This document shows positions 52,890-62,139 of a stretch of DNA of 64,000 nt, in pieces. Both the position numbers and the translations under genes were made by a program. This stretch comes from Acinetobacter nectaris CIP 110549 (lineage in GTDB: Bacteria; Pseudomonadota; Gammaproteobacteria; Pseudomonadales; Moraxellaceae). The notes under the pieces were generated by a model. The model saw nothing but the letters and a program-made list of their open reading frames with translations. It was not told the origin of the DNA and did no database searches. The stretch covers positions 1 through 64,000 of the forward strand of contig NZ_KI530712.1 in NCBI RefSeq assembly GCF_000488215.1, read 5' to 3'. The first letter of the stretch is position 1. Each line of letters opens with the position of its first letter.

Positions 52890-53924
52890 ATGACGAAGCA
52901 AACCGTAAATATTGGGAATAATGCAAACGATGGTTCAGGTGATCCTGCACGAACTGCATTTACGAAGATTAATCAGACCATGAGTGAAATTTATAGCACT
53001 CTTGGCGATGGAAATAATTTGTATGGTATTGGCACTACTGCAAACCAAATTATGCAAGTGGGTGCATTTGGAATTGGTTCAGGTGATGAGCAATTTGGAG
53101 TTATACCAATTTCAGGTTTTAATTCAGATGCATCAAACAAATATGTCCTACTCATGAAAAATGAAAGTGGTGCAAAAGATGCGCGGTTAATTCGTGGAAC
53201 GGTTTACTTAGAGCGTGGTGAAAGTTATGCAGTAAATCAGGTTGTCGCTGTTGATGTTTATATGTCTAGAGCATATTTGGACATACAGTATACTTTTGGG
53301 TCAGTATGTTCAAATGTGGGAGACTTAAATCTTGTTACGGTTACCTATAATGGACAAAGTTATTATGCATTAAAGTTTTATTCAAATGCTTTTGGTCGAA
53401 GATTCTTTGTGGGTACACGACACAATCCGAGCAATGATATTTTTATTGTCGCACCATCGGATATTTCTAATGAAGCAGTAATTACAAAAATTGGTCCAGT
53501 AAGAACAGGTACAAATACAACAGTCGATGGTAATGGTTATTTAAAGCCATCTTCACCTGTTGTTCGTTTGTATGCCAATAGCATTGAACTCATTAATGAA
53601 GCAAATGGTAAAGGAATTACCTTTGAAAAACTTGCTGTGGGTAACTATCTCGTTAAAAACACCACAGGTTTGCGTGATGATGGTTGGTACATTGAAACAC
53701 CACGCGACAATAATGGGAATGTCTTAGTCTTTGTTGAATACACGCAGCTAGACAATAAGGATATTTCAGTTAAAACCTATAAAAAGAAATTTGATATTGA
53801 TACCGCATCTATTGTTGCTGACCATGATAACCCAATGGATATTCCTCAAGATCGTTGGATTGATTTACGATTTAATGATTATCCAGTCACAGAACAGCAA
53901 CCAACACCTGAAGCCACTTCTTAA
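52890..53924 (+). CDS. Tail-fibre-like protein between M and L
   Basis: 344 residues from the ATG at 52890 (GGAG upstream). The N-terminus VNIGNNANDGSGDPARTAFTKINQTMSEIYSTLG is a motif shared by many tail-fibre and spike proteins. The remainder is beta-rich with no catalytic signature and no collagen-like repeats. Flanked by hairpin/T-tract modules on both sides, like a self-contained insertion. It could be an accessory receptor-binding or decoration protein of the tail tip; function is inferred. Confidence 0.6.
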   Translation: MTKQTVNIGNNANDGSGDPARTAFTKINQTMSEIYSTLGDGNNLYGIGTTANQIMQVGAFGIGSGDEQFGVIPISGFNSDASNKYVLLMKNESGAKDARLIRGTVYLERGESYAVNQVVAVDVYMSRAYLDIQYTFGSVCSNVGDLNLVTVTYNGQSYYALKFYSNAFGRRFFVGTRHNPSNDIFIVAPSDISNEAVITKIGPVRTGTNTTVDGNGYLKPSSPVVRLYANSIELINEANGKGITFEKLAVGNYLVKNTTGLRDDGWYIETPRDNNGNVLVFVEYTQLDNKDISVKTYKKKFDIDTASIVADHDNPMDIPQDRWIDLRFNDYPVTEQQPTPEATS

Positions 53925-53940
53925 ACGAGTGGCTTTTTTT
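53912..53940 (+). terminator. Hairpin before the L-like gene
   Basis: AGCCACT/AGTGGCT stem around the stop codon of the fibre-like gene, T7, then ATGGGAG. Confidence 0.82.
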
Positions 53941-53953
53941 ATGGGAGTCAATC

Positions 53954-54760
53954 ATGTCTTTAGCTTCTGATGTACAAAAGCTCTATGTTGATGGGCTGAT
54001 TACACTGTTTGAATTAGATGCTACCAATTTGGGTGCAGGAGTACTACGGTTTCATGGCCATATTTCTTATCAGGATTGGCAACGTATCTATGCAACAGTA
54101 GACCATACCAATATCACTGCCGATTCCACCACATTACATGCAGATAAGGTTTTTGATACTGGTACTGAGCAAGTGTGGTATCGCAATATCATTTTTAATG
54201 GCCAAACTTATGAGCCGATGGCCCTACAAGTTGATGGCTTAGAAATGAGTTCAACAGGTAAAGCCTCTACACCAACTTTAACTATGGCCAATAACATCAA
54301 TGGTGTACAGGGTGCAGTTTCTGCCTATTGTTTAAAGTTTCAAGATTTTGTCGGTGCAAAGCTCAAAGTCATTCGTACATTTGCGAAATACTTAGACAGT
54401 GAAAACTTTAGTCAGAGCAACCCTAGTGCCGATGTGAATGAATCCAAAACACAAGTGTGGTACATCGAGCAAAAGACCTCTGAAAACATTCAAACTGTGG
54501 CATTTGAGCTGTCTAACCCGATTGATTTTGAAGGCTTAAAAATCCCTGTAAGGAACATTACAGGTTATTGCCAATGGGCGATTGACGGTTATCGCGGTGA
54601 GCAGTGCCAATACACAGGGATGCAGTATTTTACTGATAAGAATGAGCCAACGACTGACCCAAGCCAAGACAGTTGTATCGGCAATTTAAAGGCATGTAAT
54701 TCGAGAAACAATCAAGCCAATTTTGGTGGTTTCCCTGCCTCAAGCCTGATAGGAAAGTAA
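53954..54760 (+). CDS. Minor tail protein, lambda L-like (Fe-S cluster type)
   Basis: 268 residues. LFELDATNLGAGVLRFHG start and a C-terminal domain with four cysteines (GYCQW, EQCQY, DSCIG, KACNS). In lambda gpL the equivalent C-terminal cysteines bind an iron-sulfur cluster. It forms the tail-tip hub with J. The next gene starts 2 bp on. Confidence 0.88.
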   Translation: MSLASDVQKLYVDGLITLFELDATNLGAGVLRFHGHISYQDWQRIYATVDHTNITADSTTLHADKVFDTGTEQVWYRNIIFNGQTYEPMALQVDGLEMSSTGKASTPTLTMANNINGVQGAVSAYCLKFQDFVGAKLKVIRTFAKYLDSENFSQSNPSADVNESKTQVWYIEQKTSENIQTVAFELSNPIDFEGLKIPVRNITGYCQWAIDGYRGEQCQYTGMQYFTDKNEPTTDPSQDSCIGNLKACNSRNNQANFGGFPASSLIGK

Positions 54761-54761
54761 T

Positions 54762-55520
54762 ATGAATATTTCTGAAAGTCTGAGACAGCAAATCATTGTG
54801 GCAAGTCGTGATGCTTATCCTGAAGAAATGTGCGGTGTGGTCATCAGTGGTGAGTTTATTCGTTTGGATAATGTCTCTAAACGTCCACAAGAACACTTTG
54901 AAATGGATCCAAAAGGTTTGGCAAGACTAGAAGATCAAGGTGAGATTGAAGCCTATGTACATAGTCATCCTGATGGTACTGCAATCGCTTCAGCACTGGA
55001 TAAGCATCAGATCGAACAGCACGGTAAGACTTGGTTGATCTGTGCCTATCCAGAAGTCGACATTCAAGCACATGCGCCATGTGGATATCAAGCACCGCTT
55101 GTTGGTCGTTTATACCATCATGGTTGGCAAGACTGTTATGCACTGATTCGTGATTTTTACAGTCGTGAGATGGGGGTTGAACTCTTGGATTTTGAACGTG
55201 ATGATCGTTGGTGGGAAGCTAAAGACCACGCCTCACTGTATATGGAAAATTACGCCAAGACAGGTTTTATTGAAGTGAGTGAGCCACAATATGGTGATGT
55301 GCTGCTATGTAATGTCGGACGTACAGAGCACCCAAATCACGCACTGATATGGCTTGGCGATCAGTGGCAATTAAAGAGTGAAGTGACTGAGCCATGTCAT
55401 GGCAATACCTTGTTTCTACATCACCCATATAACCAAAGTTCAAAGCGTGAAATCTATGGGCCGAATTGGTTAGAGCGAACTGTAAAAGTGCTACGTCATA
55501 AAGAGGTGATGCATGTATAA
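54762..55520 (+). CDS. Tail assembly protein K (JAB/MPN plus NlpC/P60)
   Basis: 252 residues. N-terminal JAB metalloprotease-like domain with E...HSHPDGTAIASALD (about residues 65-85). C-terminal NlpC/P60 domain with the catalytic Cys in WQDCYALIRDFY (about 125) and His in EHPNHALIWLG. Works in tail-tip maturation and peptidoglycan cleavage. Overlaps the I-like gene by 8 bp. Confidence 0.92.
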   Translation: MNISESLRQQIIVASRDAYPEEMCGVVISGEFIRLDNVSKRPQEHFEMDPKGLARLEDQGEIEAYVHSHPDGTAIASALDKHQIEQHGKTWLICAYPEVDIQAHAPCGYQAPLVGRLYHHGWQDCYALIRDFYSREMGVELLDFERDDRWWEAKDHASLYMENYAKTGFIEVSEPQYGDVLLCNVGRTEHPNHALIWLGDQWQLKSEVTEPCHGNTLFLHHPYNQSSKREIYGPNWLERTVKVLRHKEVMHV

Positions 55521-56082
55521 GACTATTCGCTTTCATGGCGTGTTACGTGAGAAGTTCGGTAAAGAATGGCGTTTGCAAGTAGACTCGGTTCAAGAGGGTA
55601 TGCGTTTACTTGCGGTGCAGATTCAAGGGCTTGAACAGTTCTTTTTAAATGCACATAAGAAGGGTTTACGTTTTGCAGTCTTTATTGATAAGCGTAAAAC
55701 TTTGGCTGAAGAAGAACTCGGTATGCAGAACAATGCCGAACTGATTCGGATTGTGCCGATTGTCGAAGGTGCAGGGGGTGCATTACAAACTGTACTCGGT
55801 GCAATCATGATCGGTGTCGGTGTATTCACGTTTGGTACAGGTACAGCCGTGGGTATGGCGTTGATCGGTGCAGGGGCAGGCATGGCCATTGGTGGTGTAA
55901 CTTCCATGCTAATGCCAAAAGTGAATGCTTCAGACGCCAATGATGCAAATAAATCTAACTATGGCTTTGGCTCTGCTGTCACCACAGTTGCTCAAGGGAA
56001 TCCAGTACCGATTCTGTATGGCCAACGCGAAGTGGGTGGCTTTGTGATTAGTGCAGGGCAATATCCTGAAGATATGTTGTAA
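55513..56082 (+). CDS. Tail assembly protein I
   Basis: 189 residues. N-terminal ubiquitin-like beta-grasp region (KTIRFHGVLREKFGKEWRLQV), a central Gly/Ala-rich hydrophobic stretch (about residues 88-135), and the C-terminal NPVPILYGQREVGGFVISAG shared with lambda I. Required for J incorporation into the tail tip. Confidence 0.88.
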   Translation: MYKTIRFHGVLREKFGKEWRLQVDSVQEGMRLLAVQIQGLEQFFLNAHKKGLRFAVFIDKRKTLAEEELGMQNNAELIRIVPIVEGAGGALQTVLGAIMIGVGVFTFGTGTAVGMALIGAGAGMAIGGVTSMLMPKVNASDANDANKSNYGFGSAVTTVAQGNPVPILYGQREVGGFVISAGQYPEDML

Positions 56083-56102
56083 ATAAATACATGAAATGAT
56101 TG

Positions 56103-56123
56103 GGCGCATAGAGCGCCTTTTTT
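56103..56123 (+). terminator. Hairpin before the J gene
   Basis: GGCGC/GCGCC stem, T6. In-frame codons upstream of the J start run through this hairpin, supporting the later ATG. Confidence 0.75.
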
Positions 56124-56137
56124 ATTGGGAAAATTCA

Positions 56138-59100
56138 ATGAAAGTACAAGGTGCTAAAGCAGGATCAGGCAGTACACGTCAAGCAGTGGTTGCTAGTGAT
56201 TCCGCGCAATCAAAAACCTATATTAAATATTTGCTTGGTCTTTGTGAAGGTGAAGTAGAAGGTTTGGCTAATGGTTTACAGTCGATCTTTTTATCAGATA
56301 CACCTTTGCAAGACAGCAAGGGAAATGATAACTATAAGAATGTGACAGCTGACTTTAGACCGGGCACCAATGATCAAACCTATATTGAGGGATTTCCTGA
56401 AACCTCAAACGATATTGAAGCAGGGGTAGAGTTAAAAACAAATCCTTGGATTCGTTCAATTACCAATCTAGATATTAATGCAGTGCGTGTGCGTTTACGT
56501 TGGGGTGCACTCAGAACGACCAATGCCAGTAATGGTGATGTGACTGGTGTCACCATCCAATATGCAATTGATATATCCACGGATGGTGGTCCTTATGTTG
56601 AAATGCTCAATACGCAAGTCAGCGATAAAACCTCATCTAACTATGAACGTGCACATCGTATTGATCTGCCCAAATCAACCAGTGGTTGGAATGTACGTGT
56701 TAGACGAATTACGCCCCCGGCAAATTCAGACTATGTGACTGATCAAATGTATGTCGCATCGTATGCAGAAGTGATTGATGCGAAGTTTCGTTACCCGAAT
56801 ACTGCATTGCTAGGTCTACAGTACGATGCACAGAACTTCTCAAGTGTGGCGCAAGTTTCAGCAGAAGTGAAGGGCTTAAAGATTCGGGTGCCAAGCAATT
56901 ATGATCCTGTCAAACGGACGTACACAGGCATTTGGGATGGCTCATTTCAGCGCGTGTATTCAAACAATCCAGCATGGATTTACTTTGATTTATGTACTGC
57001 CAAACGTTATGGTCTTGGTGAGCGTATTACAGACCAAATGCTAGATAAGGCAAGCTTATATCGCTTGGGCCAATACTGTGATGAAATGGTCAGTGATGGC
57101 CAAGGTGGTCTTGAGCCACGCTTTACTTGTAATGTGTATATTCAATCTGCCGAAGATGCTTATTCTATTCTCAGCAAATTGGCAGGGGTATTTCGTGCTA
57201 TTAGCTATTGGGATGGTGATGCGATTATCTGTGATGCGGATATCCCACAAGATGTATTCTTTAACTACACCAATGCCAATGTGATTGACGGTAAGTTTGA
57301 ATATTCAGGCACACGTGCACGAGATCGTCATACCGTGGCGAAAGTAGCGTGGTCTAATCCGGACAATCGTTATAAAACAGAATATGAAGTGATTCGTGAT
57401 GAAAATGCGATTGCTAAAAATGGTATTAACAGTGTTGATATTGAAGCATGGGGTTGTACGAGTCGAGCGCAAGCACAACGTGCAGGTCATTGGGCGTTAA
57501 AATCTGAACAGCTCGAAACGCAAACTGTCAATTTCAAAGTCGGTTTAGACGGTCACATTCCTGTACCAGGTAAAGTGATTGCCGTGGCAGACAATGATTA
57601 TGCAGGTCGGTTTATCGGTGGGCGAATTAAAGCCATTGCAAATGATTGGCGTGTTCTAACGCTTGATCGTCAAGTAACTGCACTTGCAGGTGATACCATT
57701 CAAATTAACAGTGAGAAAGGTCAGTCGGTCAAAGCTGTAATTGCCAGTGTCAATGGTGCACAAGTCACGCTTAGACAAGCGGTTGATCAGGGAACAATCG
57801 CTGCACAAAACGTATGGAGTATTGACTCAAGTATTCTTGCAACACGTAAGTTTCGTGTGTTGACTGTTAAACAAGATGAAGAGCATCAGTTCTCAATATC
57901 AGCCCTTGAGTACAATGCAGATAAGTATGATGCGATTGACAATGGGGCGTATGTAGATACCACGGCACCGGTATCTATTGTGAATCCGAATACACAAGCT
58001 GCGGTACAAAATGTTCAAGTGTCATCGTATGACCAAGTACAACAAGGGATTAATGTTGCCACCATGGTGATTGCTTGGGACAAAGCTGACTATGCGGTGA
58101 AGTATCTTGTTGAATGGAAAAAAGATGATGGCTCTTGGATTAAGATGCCACTGACAGGAAATACTTCAGTTGAAGTACCTGGTGTGTATGCTGGTAATTA
58201 CATGGCACGAATTACTGCATATTCAGCATTTGATGCTGCATCGTTGGCAACTACTTCAATTCTGACTGCAATTTCAGGCAAGCAAGGGAAACCACCAAAG
58301 CTGGCATATCTTCAAGCGACAGGCACGATGTTTGGTATGAAGCTGAATTGGGGCTTTCCAAATGTGGGAGCACTCGATACGGCTTATACAGAAATCCAAT
58401 ATTCGAGCACATCCAATGGGGCAAATGTTCAATCTTTGGGTTCGTATGCCTATCCAACCACAAGTACACAACAGCAAGGACTATCAGGAAATTTAACCCT
58501 TTGGTATCGTGCACGCTTAATTGATCGGATTGGTAATACAGGTGATTGGTCAGATTGGGTGAGTGGCACATCAACGGCTCAAACGGCTGATATTTTAAAT
58601 GCGTTGTCAGGTCAAATTACCGATTCACAGCTTGATAAAGATTTGAAAGCCAAGATTGATAAAATTGACACCGTGGCAGGCTTGAATGGTGATGTGGGCA
58701 ACATCATCAATAAAGTGAATGAGGTACAGCAAACAGCAGACAGTGCTTTATCTAAAGCACAGCAAGAGGCACAGGATCGTGCAACTGCAATTAGTAATGT
58801 GCAGAGCTCAATTGATCAAGAAGCTAAAGACCGGGTAAGTGCGGTACAAAATCTACAAACTGCTGTTAGCAAAGAAGTATCAGATCGTATTACTGCAATC
58901 AGTAGTTTGAATGACGGTATGACACAAGAAACGAATGCTCGAAAAGATGCAGATCAAAGTATTGTAAATACGGTCAATACCAACAAAGCCAGTACAGATC
59001 AAAGTATTGCTGCGGTGCAAAGTGCTGTAAATGTGGTGAGTACAGCACAATCAGCAACGGCAACAAAATTAGATGGTGTATATGCGCGAGTTGTGCCAAT

Positions 59101-61405
59101 TACAGCCGATTCAACATCTTTAACTGCGGATAGTACCAGCAATACTGCTTCATCTTGGAGTATTCAATCTGCAGTTGTTGATGCAGATAACGCCCTTGGC
59201 CAACGTATTGATGTTGTGACCGCGAATGTAGCGAATAACAGTGCATTGATCCAATCTGAACAAATAGCACGTGTAAATGCAGACACCGCATTAGCCACAC
59301 GTATTGATACGCTGACAACCACAGTGAATGGCAATACGGCATTAGTGACTGCTGAAGCAAAAGCAAGAAGTGATGCAGATAGTGCTTTAACGCAACAGGT
59401 GAATAGTGCTCAAAGTACAGCAGATAATGCAAAATCATTAATTACTACGGAAGCCAATACACGTGCTTCAGCTGATAGCGCCTTGTCTAGCCGTATTGAC
59501 AGTATGTCTGTAAATGTTGATGCCAATAAATCACTGATTCAATCAGAGCAAAATGTACGTGCAAGTGCCGATTCAGCACTGGGTCAGCGTATTGATACAA
59601 TTGCGACCAGTACCAGCGATAATGCATCTGCTATTCAACAGGAGGCTAAGGCGCGAAGTGATGCAAATACGACACTGACACAGCAAATCAATACAGCACA
59701 AAGCACAGCAGACAATGCCAATTCGTTGATTACGAGTGAATCAAACACACGTGCAAGTGCTGATAATGCTTTAAGCCAACGTATTGATACGATATCTGCC
59801 AAAGCAGATGGTAACGCCTCTGCAATTGTGCAAGAGCAAACCACACGTGCGGATGCAGATTCAGCCAATGCCAAGGCCCTAAGTGATTATAAATCACAAA
59901 ATGACAGTGCTGTGGCAGGGGCAACACAGTCGATCAATACCTTAACCACACAGCAAAAAGCACAGTCTGAGAAGTTAGATGGTGTATATGCGAAAGTGAC
60001 ACCGCTTACTGCTGATTCAACAACACTCACAGCAGACAGTACGAGTAATCAAGCATCAAGCTGGAGTATTCAATCTGCTCAAGCGGATGCAGATAGTGCA
60101 CTCGGTCAACGTATTGATGTGACACAAGCAAGTGTGGCCAACAATGCTGCATTGATTCAATCTGAACAAACTGCACGTGTGAATGCGGATAGTGCACTCA
60201 GTCAGCAAATCACCACACTGCAAGCCCAAGTTGGCTCAAATACATCTTCAATTCAACAGGAGGCAAAAGCTCGATCTGATGCAGATACAGCACAGTCAAC
60301 TTTGATCAATACTGTACAGTCTGCAACGGCAAATGCACAAAGCACAGCAAATGATGCATTGAATAAAGCAAATGCTGCCAACAGCAATATTGCAACTGTG
60401 CAAACCAAAGTTGATACAGTGACTTCGGCACAGAATGCAACAGCAAATCAAGTTAATACGATTCAAACCACTGTTGGTAATAACACAGCATCAATTCAAG
60501 CACAGCAAACGTCTATTGATGGTTTGACTGCAAGGGCAAGTTTAAAGCTTGAATCTGGCAATGTGATTGGTGGTGTAAGTGTTGAAAACAACAGCAAAAC
60601 TGTGGATGCAATTTGGCGTGCCAATACATTTGCAATTGCGCCACCTGCAACCGCTGATGATCAAACGCCAGCATATGCTTTTGTATATCAATCGACATCA
60701 ACAACTTTGGCCAATGGTACGGTTGTACCCAAAGGTTTGTATCTAGACAGTGCTTATATTTCTCAAATTGATGCAAGCAAAATCAATGTTGATAGTCTAA
60801 GTGCAATTAGTGCGAATCTTGGCAGTATTAAAGTGGGTAGTGCAAACATTGCTGATTTAAGTGTGGATACACTCAAAATTAAAGATCGTGCGATTACATC
60901 TCCATTTAGTGCAGTCATGACAGATAACTATTCGTTTAATTCGCAAGGTGCAAACAACAGTAGTGCCAACTATGACCAAACATTTACCTATGATCTATAC
61001 GGCTTATCCAATATTAATGTTGGAAGCTATGTCACCATTTTCTTTCGAGCAGAATGTAAGGCTGTTTTAGACTTTGGAAGTGGCTCATCATATATGTCTA
61101 GTGACAATATCCCTGAAAACTTCCTTGCGGATATTCTAATTAATGATCAGTTAGTTATGACTTATACATCAGAATCTGAAGGCTATTTAGCATCTGTTGT
61201 TAATAATGATGGAACAAGCCTTGTTTCACAGACGAAGTTTGTACTCAGTCTAAGGAACATGCAGATGTCGGGTACTCAACTGAATAATGTTAATGAAAAA
61301 GGAGCATTAAAAGTAAGGATTTATAGAAAAGATACAAATAGAGGTGGCTCACTAACATGCTTCATGAAGCGTGTAGAAGTGAATGTGACGGAGTTTAAGA
61401 AATAA
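56138..61405 (+). CDS. Host-specificity / tail-tip protein J with long repeat stalk
   Basis: 1755 residues from the ATG at 56138 (MKVQGAKAGSG, GGGA upstream). N-terminal two fifths match lambda J (YIKYLLGLCEGEVEGLANGLQSIFLSDTPLQ; WIYFDLCTAKRYGLGERI; RAQAQRAGHWALKSE). A fibronectin-like region lies about 640-800. From about 860 to 1480 it is a long helical/trimeric stalk of degenerate repeats rich in ARSDADSAL, AQSTADNA and IQSEQ. A distinct C-terminal region (about 1480-1755) is probably the receptor-binding tip. It sets host range. Confidence 0.95.
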   Translation: MKVQGAKAGSGSTRQAVVASDSAQSKTYIKYLLGLCEGEVEGLANGLQSIFLSDTPLQDSKGNDNYKNVTADFRPGTNDQTYIEGFPETSNDIEAGVELKTNPWIRSITNLDINAVRVRLRWGALRTTNASNGDVTGVTIQYAIDISTDGGPYVEMLNTQVSDKTSSNYERAHRIDLPKSTSGWNVRVRRITPPANSDYVTDQMYVASYAEVIDAKFRYPNTALLGLQYDAQNFSSVAQVSAEVKGLKIRVPSNYDPVKRTYTGIWDGSFQRVYSNNPAWIYFDLCTAKRYGLGERITDQMLDKASLYRLGQYCDEMVSDGQGGLEPRFTCNVYIQSAEDAYSILSKLAGVFRAISYWDGDAIICDADIPQDVFFNYTNANVIDGKFEYSGTRARDRHTVAKVAWSNPDNRYKTEYEVIRDENAIAKNGINSVDIEAWGCTSRAQAQRAGHWALKSEQLETQTVNFKVGLDGHIPVPGKVIAVADNDYAGRFIGGRIKAIANDWRVLTLDRQVTALAGDTIQINSEKGQSVKAVIASVNGAQVTLRQAVDQGTIAAQNVWSIDSSILATRKFRVLTVKQDEEHQFSISALEYNADKYDAIDNGAYVDTTAPVSIVNPNTQAAVQNVQVSSYDQVQQGINVATMVIAWDKADYAVKYLVEWKKDDGSWIKMPLTGNTSVEVPGVYAGNYMARITAYSAFDAASLATTSILTAISGKQGKPPKLAYLQATGTMFGMKLNWGFPNVGALDTAYTEIQYSSTSNGANVQSLGSYAYPTTSTQQQGLSGNLTLWYRARLIDRIGNTGDWSDWVSGTSTAQTADILNALSGQITDSQLDKDLKAKIDKIDTVAGLNGDVGNIINKVNEVQQTADSALSKAQQEAQDRATAISNVQSSIDQEAKDRVSAVQNLQTAVSKEVSDRITAISSLNDGMTQETNARKDADQSIVNTVNTNKASTDQSIAAVQSAVNVVSTAQSATATKLDGVYARVVPITADSTSLTADSTSNTASSWSIQSAVVDADNALGQRIDVVTANVANNSALIQSEQIARVNADTALATRIDTLTTTVNGNTALVTAEAKARSDADSALTQQVNSAQSTADNAKSLITTEANTRASADSALSSRIDSMSVNVDANKSLIQSEQNVRASADSALGQRIDTIATSTSDNASAIQQEAKARSDANTTLTQQINTAQSTADNANSLITSESNTRASADNALSQRIDTISAKADGNASAIVQEQTTRADADSANAKALSDYKSQNDSAVAGATQSINTLTTQQKAQSEKLDGVYAKVTPLTADSTTLTADSTSNQASSWSIQSAQADADSALGQRIDVTQASVANNAALIQSEQTARVNADSALSQQITTLQAQVGSNTSSIQQEAKARSDADTAQSTLINTVQSATANAQSTANDALNKANAANSNIATVQTKVDTVTSAQNATANQVNTIQTTVGNNTASIQAQQTSIDGLTARASLKLESGNVIGGVSVENNSKTVDAIWRANTFAIAPPATADDQTPAYAFVYQSTSTTLANGTVVPKGLYLDSAYISQIDASKINVDSLSAISANLGSIKVGSANIADLSVDTLKIKDRAITSPFSAVMTDNYSFNSQGANNSSANYDQTFTYDLYGLSNINVGSYVTIFFRAECKAVLDFGSGSSYMSSDNIPENFLADILINDQLVMTYTSESEGYLASVVNNDGTSLVSQTKFVLSLRNMQMSGTQLNNVNEKGALKVRIYRKDTNRGGSLTCFMKRVEVNVTEFKK
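59069..60206 (+). repeat. Internal duplication in the J stalk
   Basis: A block starting LDGVYA(R/K)V and running through ADSTSLTADSTSN, SSWSIQSA and LIQSEQ occurs at about 59069-59300 and 59975-60206, 906 bp (302 codons) apart, in frame. Shorter degenerate repeats fill the space between and on either side. Confidence 0.85.
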
Positions 61406-61596
61406 TGAATCAATATCTCGTGATTGATAAGCATTCTATGAAAGCACAGTCAGTGATTATGGTGAGTGTTGTACCAAAGGAAAATCCAGATGTACTTTTT
61501 ATAGAAAAACCGCAGGATTTTAATATCCAATTTATTCACAACGACTACTCTTTCAAAGATGGTCAAATTATCGAAACGCCCAAGGAGGCAACATGA
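61405..61596 (+). CDS. Small phage protein after J
   Basis: 63 residues (MNQYLVIDKHSMKAQSVIMVSVV...), beta-rich and soluble. Starts within the J stop (TAATG). The ending FKDGQIIETPKEAT is like the N-terminal part of tail-fibre assembly or associated proteins, but too short for a firm call. Confidence 0.5.
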   Translation: MNQYLVIDKHSMKAQSVIMVSVVPKENPDVLFIEKPQDFNIQFIHNDYSFKDGQIIETPKEAT

Positions 61597-61715
61597 AGTA
61601 TCTCAGCATTATTGCGATTGTATTGTGTATGACGGCATGTACCACAACACAGAATGTATCTGATCCAACACATGGCAAAGGAGGCTTAATTAAAGATGAT
61701 CCGAATGGACCTTAA
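61593..61715 (+). CDS. Small lipoprotein
   Basis: 40 residues. Signal sequence MKYLSIIAIVLCMTAC with lipobox-like MTAC (Cys at 16), then a short polar tail ending DDPNGP. Starts by ATGA overlap with the previous gene, GGAGG upstream. A mature peptide of 25 residues anchored in a membrane; perhaps a superinfection-exclusion or lysis-associated lipoprotein. Function unknown. Confidence 0.6.
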   Translation: MKYLSIIAIVLCMTACTTTQNVSDPTHGKGGLIKDDPNGP

Positions 61716-61731
61716 TTAGAGAAATATAAAT

Positions 61732-61752
61732 ACCGCATTTAGCGGTTTTTTT
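61732..61752 (+). terminator. Hairpin before the lysis cassette (first)
   Basis: ACCGC/GCGGT stem, T7, then ATGCCC. Confidence 0.75.
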
Positions 61753-61770
61753 ATGCCCAAAATTTAAGAA

Positions 61771-61795
61771 AGCACTCAAATAGGGTGCTTTTTTT
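61771..61795 (+). terminator. Hairpin before the lysis cassette (second)
   Basis: AGCACTC/GGGTGCT stem (one G-U), T7. Two consecutive hairpins separate the tail genes from the holin. Confidence 0.78.
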
Positions 61796-61830
61796 ATACC
61801 TAAAAATGAATAACTACACTAGAGGGAAAA

Positions 61831-62139
61831 ATGGCGGATAAGCAACAGATTGTGGATACGGCAAACACGGTATTTACAAATAAGACCACAGTCGCAGGGG
61901 GAATAACAACAACAGGTGCAAGTCTTGTTTCAGCAATTGCACAACTGGATATTGTGGCAAAGATCGGTATCTCAATCGCATTATTAAGTCTCTCTTTTAC
62001 CGTTTTTAGCTTCTTGATGAACTGGTATTACAAATACAAAGAAGATCAATACAAGCGAAATCAAGACCGAAGAGCAGAGGAGTTACATCAACTTGAATTA
62101 CTAAAAAAGAAGGCAGAACTCAATGAATACAAGAAATAA
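61831..62139 (+). CDS. Holin-like protein
   Basis: 102 residues. Two hydrophobic segments: TTVAGGITTTGASLVSAIAQL (weak, Gly/Ala/Thr-rich) and IVAKIGISIALLSLSFTVFSFLMNWYY. A very basic and charged C-terminus follows. Topology fits a two-helix holin or pinholin; the weak first helix recalls the externalising helix of pinholins. It overlaps the endolysin gene by 17 bp and times lysis. Confidence 0.8.
   Translation: MADKQQIVDTANTVFTNKTTVAGGITTTGASLVSAIAQLDIVAKIGISIALLSLSFTVFSFLMNWYYKYKEDQYKRNQDRRAEELHQLELLKKKAELNEYKK

Noticed and set aside
56380-56894. Minus-strand frames within the J gene
   Set aside because: They lack starts with ribosome sites and mirror the J codon pattern; no independent support.
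58740-60540. Regularly repeated DNA that could suggest a CRISPR array
   Set aside because: The repeats are in-frame, degenerate coding repeats of the J stalk, with no constant-length spacers.
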